Of a DNA stretch of 64,000 nucleotides, positions 30,601-40,804 are shown in pieces. The stretch is taken from contig CAWKOG010000016.1 in the NCBI GenBank assembly GCA_963851215.1, forward strand, positions 186,001-250,000, written 5' to 3'. Position 1 is the first letter of the stretch. Each line of letters begins with the position of its first letter. The position numbers were made by a program, and so were the translations under genes. The DNA is from DATKFM01 sp963851215. Lineage in GTDB: Bacteria; Pseudomonadota; Alphaproteobacteria; Dongiales; Dongiaceae. The notes beneath the pieces are model-generated. The model did not search any database and was not told the origin of the DNA. It was given only the letters and a program-made list of their open reading frames with translations.

Positions 30601-32912
30601 CTTCGCTGTTGAAGACAAAATTGCCGAGCCCGTTGACGACCCAGCGGCCGTCGACGCGCTCGATCTCCTGCAGCATGCGCGCGCCATGGCCGAGCACGAG
30701 ATCGGCGCCGGCGCCGATCAGCCAGCCGGCGATTTCCCGCTGCTCCGATGTCCGCCAGGAATAGCTCTCGCCCCAATGGGGATAGGCGATGATCAGATCC
30801 AGGGGTGCGGCCGCGCGCGCCTCGGCGATGGCCGATATCAGTTCCTCCGACAGGCAGGCGACGCCCGGCCGGCCCGGCGCCGACAGGACCTTCAGGTCCT
30901 GATCGGCCTTCCGGCTGTATTGCACGGCGGAGAAGACCTGGATTCCCAGCCGGTGGCCGCCGACCTCGGCGGCGATGCGCAATGGCTCTACCGCCTGTCC
31001 CTCGCGCCGGTCGGCGCCGAAGGCACGGATGTTCGACTTGGACAGTTGCGCGACCATGGTCCAGAGCCGATTCAGGCCGAAATCGTAGCTGTGGCTGTTG
31101 GCCAGCGACACCGCGCCGATCTTGTAGGATCTCAGCGCCTTCAATGTCTGCTTCGGATCGGCGTCGAGAAGCAGCTTCTTGCGGCCCGCGAACGGCGATT
31201 CCCGCGGGCGCGTCAGCACGCCGTCGAAATTGACGACGGAGAAATCCGCCATGCGCAGGAATTCTTCGGCGTTCCGCAGCGAGTAGGTGTATCCCCGCTC
31301 GTGCAGGAAGTTGCCGCCGCCGCGGGCTTCCTTGCGGCGCTGATAGTGGTCGCCGGGGTAGAAATCGCCGAGCAGGTTGATGTTGAGCTGGCGGCGGTCG
31401 CGCAGATCGACGGCAGCCTGCGGCCGGCGCGCATCCTGCGCTTCCTGCGATGTCGGCACCGGCGGGCGGCCGCGGCGCAGCCGGCGCATGACATCGGCGA
31501 AGCCGGCGGTGATGCTGGAGCCCTTGGCGGAAACCACATCGCCCGGCCGCACCTCGTCCAGCACCGCCGACGCCAGCTCGTCGGCGGCCGTGGCATGCAG
31601 CCCGAGCATTTCCGGCGGCAAGCCGGCGCGCATATGCAGCATCTCGTCGCCGAGGGTGAACACCTTGTCGGCCCGCGAGTCCTTCAGCGGCGCGGCAAGA
31701 CCGGCATGCACCTCCTGGGAGATGCCGTCGATCCAGCCGATCTGCTGCAGCACGGCGATGCGGCGGCCGCCCGGCTCCGGCTCGGCGAGGCGCAACACCT
31801 CGAAATTGGCCAGCATCGCCGCTTCCGTATTGTTCCAGGTGTCGTCGATCAGATCGAAATGACCGCCGGCGACCGGCACGCGGGCCCGCTGCAGCCGGCC
31901 GTGGCGCGTACGGTAGGACGACAGATCCCGCGCCGCCTGGCGCCAATCGGCGCCGACCGCCTCCACCGCCGCCAGCATGGCGAGGGAGTTGGCGATCATC
32001 GCGCTGCCGGGAACCGGAATCTCAAACTCGATTTCCTCGCCATGCACCGCCGCGCGCGCCCGGCTGTATTCGCCGTGGAGCTCGAAATCCAGCAGGCGAA
32101 TGTCGGCCTTCCCATGGCGGCCATAGGTGACGATGCGCGGCGCCTCGAACCGCCGGGCGCGTTCCAAAATCTGGTCGAACATGCCGATATCGCGGTTGAT
32201 GACGGCGGTGCCGCCTGGCGCCAGGCCGCGAAACAGCCGCGCCTTGTAGCGGACGGTATGATCGAGCGTCGGCGCCAGGCTGGTCTGCTCGCGGGAAATG
32301 GCGGTGATGATGGCCACGTTCGGCCGCAGTCTCTTGGCGACGGGGTTTTCCGTCCGGTAGAGCGCGCTCATCGCCACCTCGAACACGGCGAAGGCCGCGT
32401 TTCGGGCTGAGCTGGGCCATGCAGAGCGCCATGCCGAAATAGGTATTGAAGTTGCCGGTGTAGCCGAAGGTATCCGCCTGTCGCGACAGCACATGGCGGA
32501 TCATCTCCCGCGTCGTCGACTTGCCGACGGTTCCCGTCACCGCGATGAGCGCGCCGCCATAGCGGTTGCGGCCGGCCACGGCCAGATCATTCACCGCCCG
32601 CGCGGAAGTCGGCGACGCGCAGCAGCGGAAAGCCCGGCGGCGCATCCTGCGACATCGCGCTCGATCAATGGCGCCGGCGCAGCCGAGGGTCTGCAGTTCC
32701 CGCAAGCGATTGGCCGAATCCCAGGTCAGCGGCTCGACGGTTTCCGCCTCGCCGCGATTGTAGGTCTGGGAATTCATGGTGACGAACAGGTCGCCGGGAC
32801 GCTGGTAGCTCAGGGCGTAAGTGATGCCCGTCGGCAGTTTTGCCGGCGGCCGCGCATCGAGCCAGCGGCCGCCGGTGACGGCAGCGAGGTCATCCGCAGA
32901 CCAGAGCGGCAT
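27613..32912 (-). CDS. MurF-like/CapA/MurF-like/CapA four-module protein (many frameshifts)
   Basis: About 1,765 residues after repair. Module 1 (from 32912): a MurF-like amide ligase with P-loop GTVGKSTTREM and C-terminal LIDDTWNNTEAAM, GGRRIAVLQQIGWI and RPGDVVSAKGS. Module 2 (from about 31400): a CapA/PgsA-type metallophosphatase domain with LLGDFYPGD, SLANSHSYDFG, AYPHWGESY and GHGARMLQE. Modules 3 and 4 (from about 30290 and 28700) repeat this with GTVGKTTTREM, VLGRMAEI, LVGDTYFGE, GNNHTVDYG, AFPHWGKNY and GHGAHMMQE. Between copies no stop and no usable start is seen; dropping one G in tggga near 30260 joins them in frame. Likely ATP-driven peptide or polymer ligation plus export/hydrolysis, as in poly-gamma-glutamate systems. 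An ATG at 33002 is an alternative but lacks a ribosome site. Confidence 0.75.
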
Positions 32913-33003
32913 TGCGGGCAATGTCACGCGATCCGCCCCGTCATCGTCATTGCCGATCCCGCCGCGAAGTCTTCTGCTGCAACCGGGTTCAGTATACAAC
33001 ATG

Positions 33004-33029
33004 GCCGCCGCTGTTTGGCCAGCGGCGGC
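33004..33029 (-). terminator. Perfect hairpin between DUF1203 gene and MurF/CapA gene
   Basis: Ten-base perfect arms (33004-33013 and 33020-33029) with a 6-base loop, without a following T-run on either strand. It lies after the DUF1203 stop and before the MurF/CapA start, so it may be a weak terminator or mRNA stabiliser. A TATACT (32991-32996, minus strand) just after it could be the -10 of a promoter for the large gene, but no good -35 is seen. Confidence 0.4.
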
Positions 33030-33066
33030 ACCGTGGCGTGCGGAATTCAGCCAGGGTCAATGGCGG

Positions 33067-33541
33067 TTAGCCCCGTTCGATCCGGCATTGATAGCAATTG
33101 TTCAGCGCCGAGCGGACATGGACATAGGCCACATCGGGCCGCGCCAGGATGTCCGCCGCTGCTGCCGCGACTTCGGCCGACGGCACGATCCGGCCGGTGC
33201 CGTAGTAGATGCGGTCGTTGGGGTGATAGCCCTTGAGCAGATAGCGCTCGCGCTGCAGGAACATCGCCGGCGTTTCGCCGATGACGGGATAGCGCTCGCA
33301 AGGTTCGGCATGGAGGAAGATCGGCCCTACTTCCGCATAGGGCTGCGCTTCATCGAACGGGCGGTAGGCGAGAATCAGATAGGCCTCGCCGGCCGCCACG
33401 TCGCGCTGGCAATGGCGGCAGGGCACGCCATCGCCGTCGGAGATATGGCGTTCAGGCTTCTGGCCGTTGGCGTCCGAGCGCACCGGCCTGATAGGCGCGG
33501 GCGATCTCGGTCGGCAGGGAAACAAAGCGGACGGGATCCAT
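33067..33541 (-). CDS. DUF1203 domain protein (frameshifted)
   Basis: Small soluble protein of about 157 residues; the start MDPVRFVSLPTEIARAYQ and the body are in different frames (indel near 33490). The body has the DUF1203 pattern: DGVPCRHCQRDVAAGEAYLILAYRPF, EVGPIFLHAEPCERY, YHPNDRIYYGTGRIV and a C-terminal VHVRSALNNCYQCRIER. The many Cys suggest metal binding or redox function, but the family has no established role. The ATG at 33541 has AGGAGA upstream. Confidence 0.8.
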
Positions 33542-33575
33542 GGCGTGATGTCTCCTGAGATTTTGCGTGTCGCAA

Positions 33576-34689
33576 TCACCGGCCGCGCTTAGCCGCGGCG
33601 GCTTCGCGTGCCAGGATCTTTTCCTTGCGCGCCGTGCCCCAGCGATAGCCGCCGAGCGCGCCGTCGCTGCGCAGGATGCGGTGGCAGGGCACGGCGACCG
33701 CGACCGGGTTGGCGCCGCAGGCCTGGGCCACCGCGCGCACCGCCGCGGGCTGGCCGATCTTGCGGGCGATATCGGCGTAGCTGGCGGTCGCGCCCGCCGG
33801 TACTTGGCGCAAGCGCCTGCCAGACCCGGCGCTGGAATGCCGTGCCCTGGATATCCAGCGGCAGATCGAGGCCTGCGGCCGGCGCTTCGATGAAGGCGAC
33901 CACGCGCTTTACTTGGGCGGCGAAATCCTTGGCATCCTCCCGCCAGGCGGCGCGCGGGAAGCGGTGCTTCAGGTCGGTGACGAGTTCGGTAGGATCGTCG
34001 CCGAAGGCGATCATGCAGATGCCGCGCTCCGTGCCTGCGACGAGCAGGTGGCCGAGATAGCAGCGCACGGCCGCATAGGCGATCTCCGCGCCCTCGCCGC
34101 CCTTGCGGTAGGCGCTGGCCTTCATGCCGAGAGTCTGCGCGGAAGTCTCATAGAAGCGGCTGCTGGTGTTGAATCCGAAGTCATAGATGGCGTCGGTCAC
34201 GGCGGTTCCTTTCGCGAGATGATGTTGCAGGCGGCCGGTGCGGCGCGCCGCGATATAGGCCTTGGGCGTCACGCCCAGGATTTTCTTGAATTGGCGGTGG
34301 AAGTGATAGGGGCTGAGGCCGGCGGCGCGGGCCAGATCGGCCAGCTTCGGCGGCGTTTCCGCTCCTTCGATCAGGCGGCAAGCGCGCATGACCGCTTTGT
34401 GCTGCGGGCTCGGCGCGGCGATGCTGTCGGGCCGGCAGCGCTTGCAGGCGCGGTAGCCGGCATGGCGGGCGTCAGCCGGCGTCGCGAAAAACTCCACGTT
34501 CTTGCGCAGCGGCTGGCGCGAACGGCAGGAGGGCCGGCAATAGACGCCTGTCGTCCGCACGGCGAAATAGAAATGCCCGTCGGCCCCGGCATCGCGCGCC
34601 TGCAGGGCGGCCCAGCGCCGGTCGTCGGTTTCGAATGCCCGGGGCATGGCCACCACCTTGCTCGCTTCGGTTTCGATTGCAGTCTGCAT
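33576..34689 (-). CDS. ada: Ada: methylphosphotriester/O6-methylguanine repair protein and activator (frameshifted)
   Basis: DNA alkylation repair and regulatory protein of about 370 residues with one indel near 33805. The N-terminal Ada zinc domain has the four Cys of VYCRPSC and ACKRC; the first Cys accepts methyl from phosphotriesters. An AraC-type helix-turn-helix follows (LARAAGLSPYHFHRQFKKILGVTPKAY). The C-terminal O6-alkylguanine transferase has the acceptor Cys in VAVPCHRIL. The ATG at 34689 follows AGGAG, and the upstream transporter stop overlaps as TGATGATG, so the two are coupled. Methylated Ada normally activates its own promoter; here that promoter would lie before the transporter gene. 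Confidence 0.93.
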
Positions 34690-34691
34690 CA

Positions 34692-35652
34692 TCAGCTCCT
34701 GATTTGAACGAGGGAATTGGTCAGAAGACGCCAGGGCCGGCCGTCGATGGCGGCGAGGCCGATGCCGATCAGGGCCATGCCGAGGAAATGCTTCGGCTCC
34801 AGCCGCTCGCCGAGGATCAGCATGCCCAGCAGCAGGGCGCTGACCGGCACCAGGAACGTCACCAGCGAGATGTTGGTCGAGCCGGCGGTACGAAGAATTC
34901 GGAAATAGAGGCCGTAGGCGAAAGCCGTGCAGATCGAGCCCAACCCCGCCAGGGCGGCGAATGTCTGCCAGCTGGGCATCGGCAAGGTCCAGGGCCGGTC
35001 CACGAACAGAACCACGGGCAGCATCAAGATCGTGCTGGCGGTCACCTGGCCGGCAGCGGTGCAGATCGGCGGCACTTGGCGGAAGCGGCGGCCATAGATG
35101 GTGGCGCAGGAATAGGCGACTGCCGCGCCGAGCACGGCCAGTTGCGCCAGCAGATTGGCGCTGAGTCCGCTCAGCAAATCGGCGCCGATCATCACGACAA
35201 CGCCGGCGAAACCGATCAGCACGCCGAGGCCCCTGCCACCCGTGAGTTTCTCGTTGCTCGTCAGGAAATGGGCGATGATCACCGTGAACAGCGGCGTCGT
35301 GGCGTTGAGGATCGAGGCCAGGCCGCTGGCGATGTGGGTCTGGCCCCAGAAGATCAGGCTGAAAGGGATGGCATTGTTCGAGTAGGCCCATGCCAAAGAA
35401 CGCCGCCCAAGTCCGCCCGTCGGCGGGCATGCGCAATGCCGTGAGACGGATGAACACATGGAGCAGGATGGCGGCGATCAGCACCCGGCTGGTCGCCACG
35501 GTCAGCGGCCCCACGTCGCGCAGCGCCACCGCGGCGAAGAAGAACGAGCCGCCCCACACCGCCGACAGCAGCACCAACAGGCCCCATTCCAGGGGTCCCA
35601 TGGCGAGGCCGGCGGCGGTGGATTTCTGCGGCAATGTTGTTCCCGTTTTCAT
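34692..35652 (-). CDS. EamA/DMT family transporter (frameshifted)
   Basis: Inner-membrane drug/metabolite transporter, about 319 residues and ten predicted helices in two EamA halves, with one indel near 35385. The first helix is GLLVLLSAVWGGSFFFAAVALRD without its ends; the second half has ATIYGRRFRQ, STNISLVTFLVPVSALLLGM and LGERLEPKHFLGM. It probably exports a small metabolite; the substrate is unknown. It is translationally coupled to ada, so it may be induced by alkylation stress. Confidence 0.88.
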
Positions 35653-35828
35653 GATGGCCGCGAGAATGCCGGAGACGCGCCGGGGTCGCTATCCAGTTCT
35701 TGCTCTGCAATTCACCGGCGGGTCGTGAAGATTTTTGGGCTCCGAACACTGTTCGATTCATTGATATATCAAGAAATACTTGTGGGGGTGACTGCGGTCG
35801 CCTATTGACATGGCACAATTTCAGTGGG

Positions 35829-35879
35829 CGCGACCGCTAGGCAGATCGCAAAGCGATCTTGCCGAGGTCGCCCCTACAA
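35829..35879. repeat. Repeat A, half copy
   Basis: About 50 bases match 8917-8966 in inverted orientation with two or three differences, including the GCAGATCGC/GCGATCTTGC palindrome and the terminal GGTCGCCCCTACA. Only one end of the element is present. It occupies the gap between the DMT transporter and DinB genes. Confidence 0.8.
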
Positions 35880-35898
35880 TTGCGGTGAATTCGCGTCC

Positions 35899-36402
35899 CT
35901 ACCCGTCCATGAACGGCAGGTCAGTGTCGCCGGGCTTGAGGCCGCATTGGGTCAGCAGGCAATGCACCTGGCCGCGATGGTGGGTCTGGTGGTTGAACAT
36001 ATGGGTGACCAGCAGCCAGCGCGGCTTGACGATCTGGCGGTTTACGGCGACGGAGTAGTAGGACAAATCGCCTGCAAGGGTCGCGGTGTCGAGCGCCGCG
36101 GCCCAGTCCAGGATCACCTGATCGAAGGCCTGCCGCTCCCGGATCATGTCGCCGAAGTCGCCGAACTGCGCCACGGATTCGCTGATGTTGCCGGCGATAG
36201 GCTTCGGTGCGGCGGCGAGGCGGTGCAACCAGATCTGATCGGCCCAGAGGATATGGTTCAGCGTCGCATGGATCGATTTGAAGAATGCGCCGCGGTCGCG
36301 CTTGCGCTCCTCATCGGAGAGCTGCGCGGCGCTGGCGTAGATCTTGTCGTTCATCCATTTGTTGTAGCGCGCCATGGCGCGTGCATGGTCGATGGAGATC
36401 AT
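35899..36402 (-). CDS. DinB family protein
   Basis: Intact 167-residue four-helix DinB/YfiT-type protein. His metal ligands appear in LNHILWADQIW and MFNHQTHHRGQVH, the usual three-His site. Members are putative metal-dependent thiol transferases or hydrolases. The ATG at 36402 (MISIDHARAM) is preferred over the GTG at 36417 because it matches the family N-terminus. It stands alone between repeats A and C. Confidence 0.88.
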   Translation of the reverse strand: MISIDHARAMARYNKWMNDKIYASAAQLSDEERKRDRGAFFKSIHATLNHILWADQIWLHRLAAAPKPIAGNISESVAQFGDFGDMIRERQAFDQVILDWAAALDTATLAGDLSYYSVAVNRQIVKPRWLLVTHMFNHQTHHRGQVHCLLTQCGLKPGDTDLPFMDG

Positions 36403-36473
36403 TGCTGATGCTCTCACTTGCGGTTTGAGATTTGGATGAGAATGTGTTCGAGACTAGATTGAAAATTATCACT

Positions 36474-36615
36474 AATTGTCATCCCGGAAACCGAGCGTCA
36501 GCGAGGTTGTCCGGGACCCATGAACACCGAGCAGTGGTCAGAGATAACCTGACGAGTTCCCTGTGCATGGGTCCCGGGTTCCAGCCGCTGACGCGCTGGC
36601 CCCGGGATGACAATT
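36474..36615. repeat. Repeat C, 142-base nested palindrome
   Basis: Perfect 14-base outer arms (36474-36487 and 36602-36615; AATTGTCATCCCGG) and perfect 12-base inner arms (36511-36522 and 36566-36577; CCGGGACCCATG). It lies just past the end of soxG. Similar TCATCCCGG palindromes are common in alphaproteobacterial intergenic regions. Confidence 0.85.
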
Positions 36616-36632
36616 GGTGGGTGCGTTTTCAG

Positions 36633-37258
36633 TCAGCGCAATGCCGTCGCCGATTGCGCCAGCCATTTCCAGAGATAGTGCAGCATCGCCCGGTCGACAT
36701 GCACACGATAGCCGCGGTTCGGTGGCTGGGGAATGTGGGGCGACCCGGTTCCCATTTCGCTTCGGGCGATGCCAGCGGATACAGCACCACCGGCTGGCCG
36801 GCGAGCAGCGTGCGGGCGCTGACCGACGGCGTGAAGAGCTGGGGATCGAGATCGAGGCCGCAGCCCATGGCGACGATCTCGCGGGCGCGCGGGCCATGGA
36901 TATCGATGACAGCAAGACCGTCGCTCACATCGCTGACGGCGGCGAATTTTCCGGCCAGCGCCGAGGACAATCGATCTGCCGAGGTCGAAGCGGCTGCCGC
37001 TTTCCGAGACAACCAGCCGCTTGTCCGGCGCCAGCCAGAGCAGGTATGGCTCCTTGCCCGCGATCTGGTTCGGCTGGGCGGGGGCACCTGGCTGATGATA
37101 GCGCCGAGCGCCGCTGCAGACGCCGCCATATCGCCGGTGACGGCGATCTGCGCCGCGACCGGCGCCGCCGAGATCGTCAGGCCGCGCGCAGCGATCTCGC
37201 GCGGTGCCTCGCCGAGCATGGCGTCGAACGGTGTCTCATGTCGGAGCGCGTTAGCCAT
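36633..37258 (-). CDS. soxG: Sarcosine oxidase gamma subunit (heavily frameshifted)
   Basis: About 208 residues, spread over all three frames with about four indels between 37080 and 36720. Recognisable pieces are the start MANALRHETPFDAML, the middle RFDLG-like, SDGLAVIDIHGPRAREIVAMGCGLDLDP and TLLAGQPVVLYPLA, and the end VHVDRAMLHYLWKWLAQSA. The gamma subunit helps assemble heterotetrameric sarcosine oxidase. Its ATG overlaps the soxA stop (ATGGCTAA), typical of sox operons. Assignment rests on context plus these fragments. Confidence 0.8.
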
Positions 37259-40242
37259 GGAGCCGCTCTCCCTTGGGATCGTGGAACGTCGGGCGCGACG
37301 ATTTTCGCCGCGAGGCTGCGGCCCATCGCATAGATCGCAACGGTTTCGCCGGCGGCCTGCCGTTCGCGGCCGCGCTCGATCAGGCCGAGGGCAATGGAGC
37401 GGCCGAGCGTCGGGCTCATGTAGCTGGAGGTGACATAGCCGAGGCTGCGCGGCCCGGATGATCCCGAGCCCAAGTCCTCGATCGCATGGGCGCCGGTGGG
37501 GATCACTTCGCTCGGATCGGCCGTCATCAGGCCGACGAACTGCCGCCGGTCCTCGCGCTTCGAGTCCGAGCGGAACAGCGATCGGCGGCCGACATATTCG
37601 AGGGTCTTCGATTGCAGCGGGCCGAGCATGCCCAGATCCTGCGGTTCGGTCGTGCCGTCGGTGTCGCGGCCGATCAGGATGTAGCCCTTCTCCGCTCGCA
37701 GCAGCATCAGCAACTCCAGGCCGAAGGGCTGAATGCCGGTCTCCGCACCCAACGTCTCGAGTCTCGCGCATCAGCGAGCGCCATAGCCCGCCGGCACGCT
37801 GATTTCGAACGAGCGCTCGCCGGTGAAGCTGACGCGGGCAATGCGGCCGGGAACGCCGCCGATCCGCCCTTCCCGCACGGCCATATGCGGCAAGGCGGAG
37901 TCGGAGATATCGATATCGGTGTCGAGCCGCGCCGACCACCTCCCGCGCCCGCGGCCCGGTGACGGCGAAGGTCGCCCAGGACGTGGTTACGTTGCTGATC
38001 GCCACGCGCATGCCCAGATACTCGCATTGCAGCCATTCCTCGAGCATGGCGTGCACGCCCGCCGCATGGCTGCTGGAGGGCGACAGCAGATAGCGGTCCT
38101 CGGCCAGGCGCGCGACGACGCCATCGTCATAGACCTTGCCGGTTTCGCTGAGCAGCAGGCAGTAGCGCACCCGGCCCGGCTTCAGGTTCGCTACTTCATT
38201 GTAGTAGATGAGATTGAGGAAGCGCGCGGCATCGGCGCCGCTGACCTCGATCTTGCCCAGGGGCGAACCGTCGAACAGGCCGACGCCCTGGCGCACCGCC
38301 AGCACTTCGCGGCGGATCGCCGCCGCTTCATCCTCGCCGGGCCGCGGATAGGTGCCGGGCCGCCGCCAGCCGCCATAATCGTCGAATACCGCGCCGCGCA
38401 GCTCATGCTCGCGATGGGCCGGCAGGCGCCGCACCGGCGAATACATCTCGCCGCGGCGATGGCCGCTCAGCAGGCCGAGGGATACCGGTACATAGGGCGG
38501 GCGGAATGTGGTGGTGCCTACTTCCGGAATCGAGCGGCCGGTCGCCTGGGCCAGGATGGCGAGGCCATTCAGGTTGCTGGTCTTGCCCTGGTCGGTCGCC
38601 ATGCCCAGCGTGGTGTAGCGCTTCAGATGCTCCACCGAGATGTAGTTCTCGCGCGCCGCGATCTGCACATCCTTGGCGGTGACGTCGTTCATGTAGTCGA
38701 CCCACTGGCGCGACTTCGGCAGGTCCACCTGCCAATAGGGGAGAATGTTGATGCCGCGCTTCGGCCCGCCGGCGCTGGAGGCGTTCGCCTTCGGCGCACC
38801 GCCGCAGGCTTCGGCCGCGGCATTGCCGGCGGCGTGACCGTCGGCCAGGCACTCCGCCGAGATCCAGCAGGCCGCGCGCCGCGCCGATGGAACGCTGGGC
38901 CTGGGTGACCCGGTCCGGCAGGAAGGCGCCGAGATATTTGTCATAGCGGTTCGTGCCGCCGGACTGGCTGTGCAGATGGATCGTCGGCGTCCAGCCGCCG
39001 GAGACGGCCACAAGATCGCAGGGAATGGTCTCCCGGGGACCGGCGGGATCGTTCATCGCGGCGATGCGCACCGCGCGCACTCTTGATCGGCCGCGTACAT
39101 CGACGATAACAAATCCACTGCGCATCTCCACGCCCAGGCTGCGCATGCGGTCGATCAGTTCTTGCGACATCGGCCGGTGCAGATCGACGATGGTGACATG
39201 GGCGCCCGCCGCCAGCAGGTCGCGGGCCGTGTCATAGGCGCCGTCATTGTTGGTGAAAACCACGGCGCGGCCGCCTTCTGCCGGCAGGTAGGGCAGCACG
39301 CCCCAGCGGCGGAGATACTGCGACACGGCCGCCGCCGACATGACTCCCGGGCGATCATTCTGCGGAAACACCAGCGGCCGCTCGATGGCGCCGGTGGCCA
39401 GGATCACCTGCTTGGCGCGAATCTTCCACAGCCGCTCCGGCGCCCAGCCGGCGGCGGCGCTCTCGCGCTGTTCCACCAGGGCGATGAGGTTGTGATCGAA
39501 GTACGCGACCGCCGTCGTGCGATGGAGCATCCGCGCCCGCGGATTGGTCACGAAACCGGCCATTGCGTTGGCGACCCAGGCCGGGCCGGAAAGGCCATCG
39601 ATCTCCGCCCCGCGCCACAGCAGCGAACCGCCGGCGCGCGGCTGATCGTCGGCGAGGAGGACACGCAGGCCGGCGGAGGATGCGGCGCGCGCCGCGGCGA
39701 TTCCCGCCGGGCCGGCGCCGATCACCAGCACGTCGCAATGGTCGTGGCGCTGCTCGAACCGGGACTCGTCGATGTCGCTCGCCCACATTGCCGATCCCGG
39801 CGATGCGGCGGATATAGGGCTCATGCAGATGCCAGGACGGCTTCATGAAGGTCTTGTAGTAGAAGCCGCCGGGCAGGAAACGCTGCAGCATGTCGAGCCC
39901 GCCGAGGAGATCGAAGCGCGGGCCGGGCCAGCAATTGACGCTCCTGGCCACCATGCCATCGGTCAGCGGCAGCAGCGTCGCCTTGGCATTGGGATCGTGG
40001 CGGCCCTCGGCGGTCACATCGAGGATCGCGTTCGGCTCTTCCGCGCCGGCGCCGAAGATGCCGCGCGGGCGGTGATATTTGAAACTGCGGCCGACGACAG
40101 AGACGCCATTGGCCAGCAGGGCGGACGCCAGGGTATCGCCCTCATAGCCCATAAGTGCGCGGCCGTTGAAGGTGAAGCGCAGCGGCTTCCCGCGATCGAT
40201 CGCGCCGCCTTTGGATAAGCGATGGGTCTGGCTTTGCGTCAT
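37251..40242 (-). CDS. soxA: Sarcosine oxidase alpha subunit (frameshifted)
   Basis: About 996 residues with indels near 39785, 38870, 37945, 37770 and 37295. The N-terminal 2Fe-2S-like region is RFTFNGRALMGYEGDTLASAL. The NAD/FAD domain is DVLVIGAGPAGIAAARAASS. The C-terminal half is an aminomethyltransferase-like folate domain (GLFDGSPLGKIEVSGADAARFLN; AEKGYILIGRDTDGTTEPQDLG). The heterotetramer demethylates sarcosine, passing the C1 unit to tetrahydrofolate and electrons to oxygen. The end, FHDPKGERLHG, overlaps soxG by 8 bases. The start at 40242 has no strong ribosome site, and repeat D lies immediately upstream. Confidence 0.92.
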
Positions 40243-40282
40243 GTCAGTCTATGCAGTCCGCAAGCGTCGTATACAAAATGTT

Positions 40283-40472
40283 CCCTCTCCCCTTGAGGGA
40301 GAGGGGCAGGGGTGAGGGGTTTTGCGCGCATGCGCGCGGAAAGTCTTCGTACGAGATTTCTGTCGGATCATCCTCAGCAAAGGATTCTCTGGCGCCTGCC
40401 GGCGCCAAACCCCTCACCCGCGCAACATCCGCTGCGCGGACGTTGCTTGCCCTCTCCCTCAAGGGGAGAGGG
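40283..40472. repeat. Repeat D, copy 1, inside the sox operon
   Basis: Perfect 23-base outer arms (40283-40305 and 40450-40472, each itself a CCCTCTCCC...GAGGG hairpin) and 12-base inner arms (40310-40321 and 40408-40419; GGGTGAGGGGTT). It fills the 271-base gap between soxD and soxA. Copies 2 and 3 lie at about 47905-48066 and 57833-58017. Confidence 0.85.
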
Positions 40473-40513
40473 GACATCTTAGGTTGGCAAGTCGGCATGA
40501 TTCGAACCCAACG

Positions 40514-40795
40514 TCACTCCAGCCACTCCGGTGCCTTCTCGCCCATCTTGTAGACGGCGAGGATCTCGTGGGTGATCGTGCTGCGGGCGAGGTTGAACCA
40601 TTGGCCGCAGCCGGCGCTGTGGCACCAGCGTTCCAGATGCAGGCCCTTGTTGTTGCGCTGGCCGAACAAGTAGTCGCCCCAGGTCTCGTCGCTGACGTCA
40701 GCCGACGGGCCTGGCCGGGCGATATGGGATTCGCCGCCATAGCGGAATTCGGATTCGTCGCGCGGGCCGCAATGGGGACAGGAGATGCGCAGCAT
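40514..40795 (-). CDS. soxD: Sarcosine oxidase delta subunit
   Basis: Intact 93-residue zinc-binding subunit of heterotetrameric sarcosine oxidase. Zn ligands appear as Cys-x-x-Cys in ISCPHCGPRDE with a further HLERWCHSAGCGQWFN. DETWGDYLFGQRNNKG is the family signature. It starts 9 bases after soxB. The usual soxBDAG order is kept, but repeat D separates it from soxA. Confidence 0.95.
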   Translation of the reverse strand: MLRISCPHCGPRDESEFRYGGESHIARPGPSADVSDETWGDYLFGQRNNKGLHLERWCHSAGCGQWFNLARSTITHEILAVYKMGEKAPEWLE

Positions 40796-40804
40796 GCTGG
40801 GTTC

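Noticed and set aside
30686..32410. Plus-strand ORF of 574 residues
   Set aside because: It is antisense to MurF/CapA copy 1, which carries clear motifs.
33002..33002. ATG at 33002 as start of the MurF/CapA gene
   Set aside because: It lies directly against a perfect hairpin and has no ribosome site. The homology to the module start begins near 32912.
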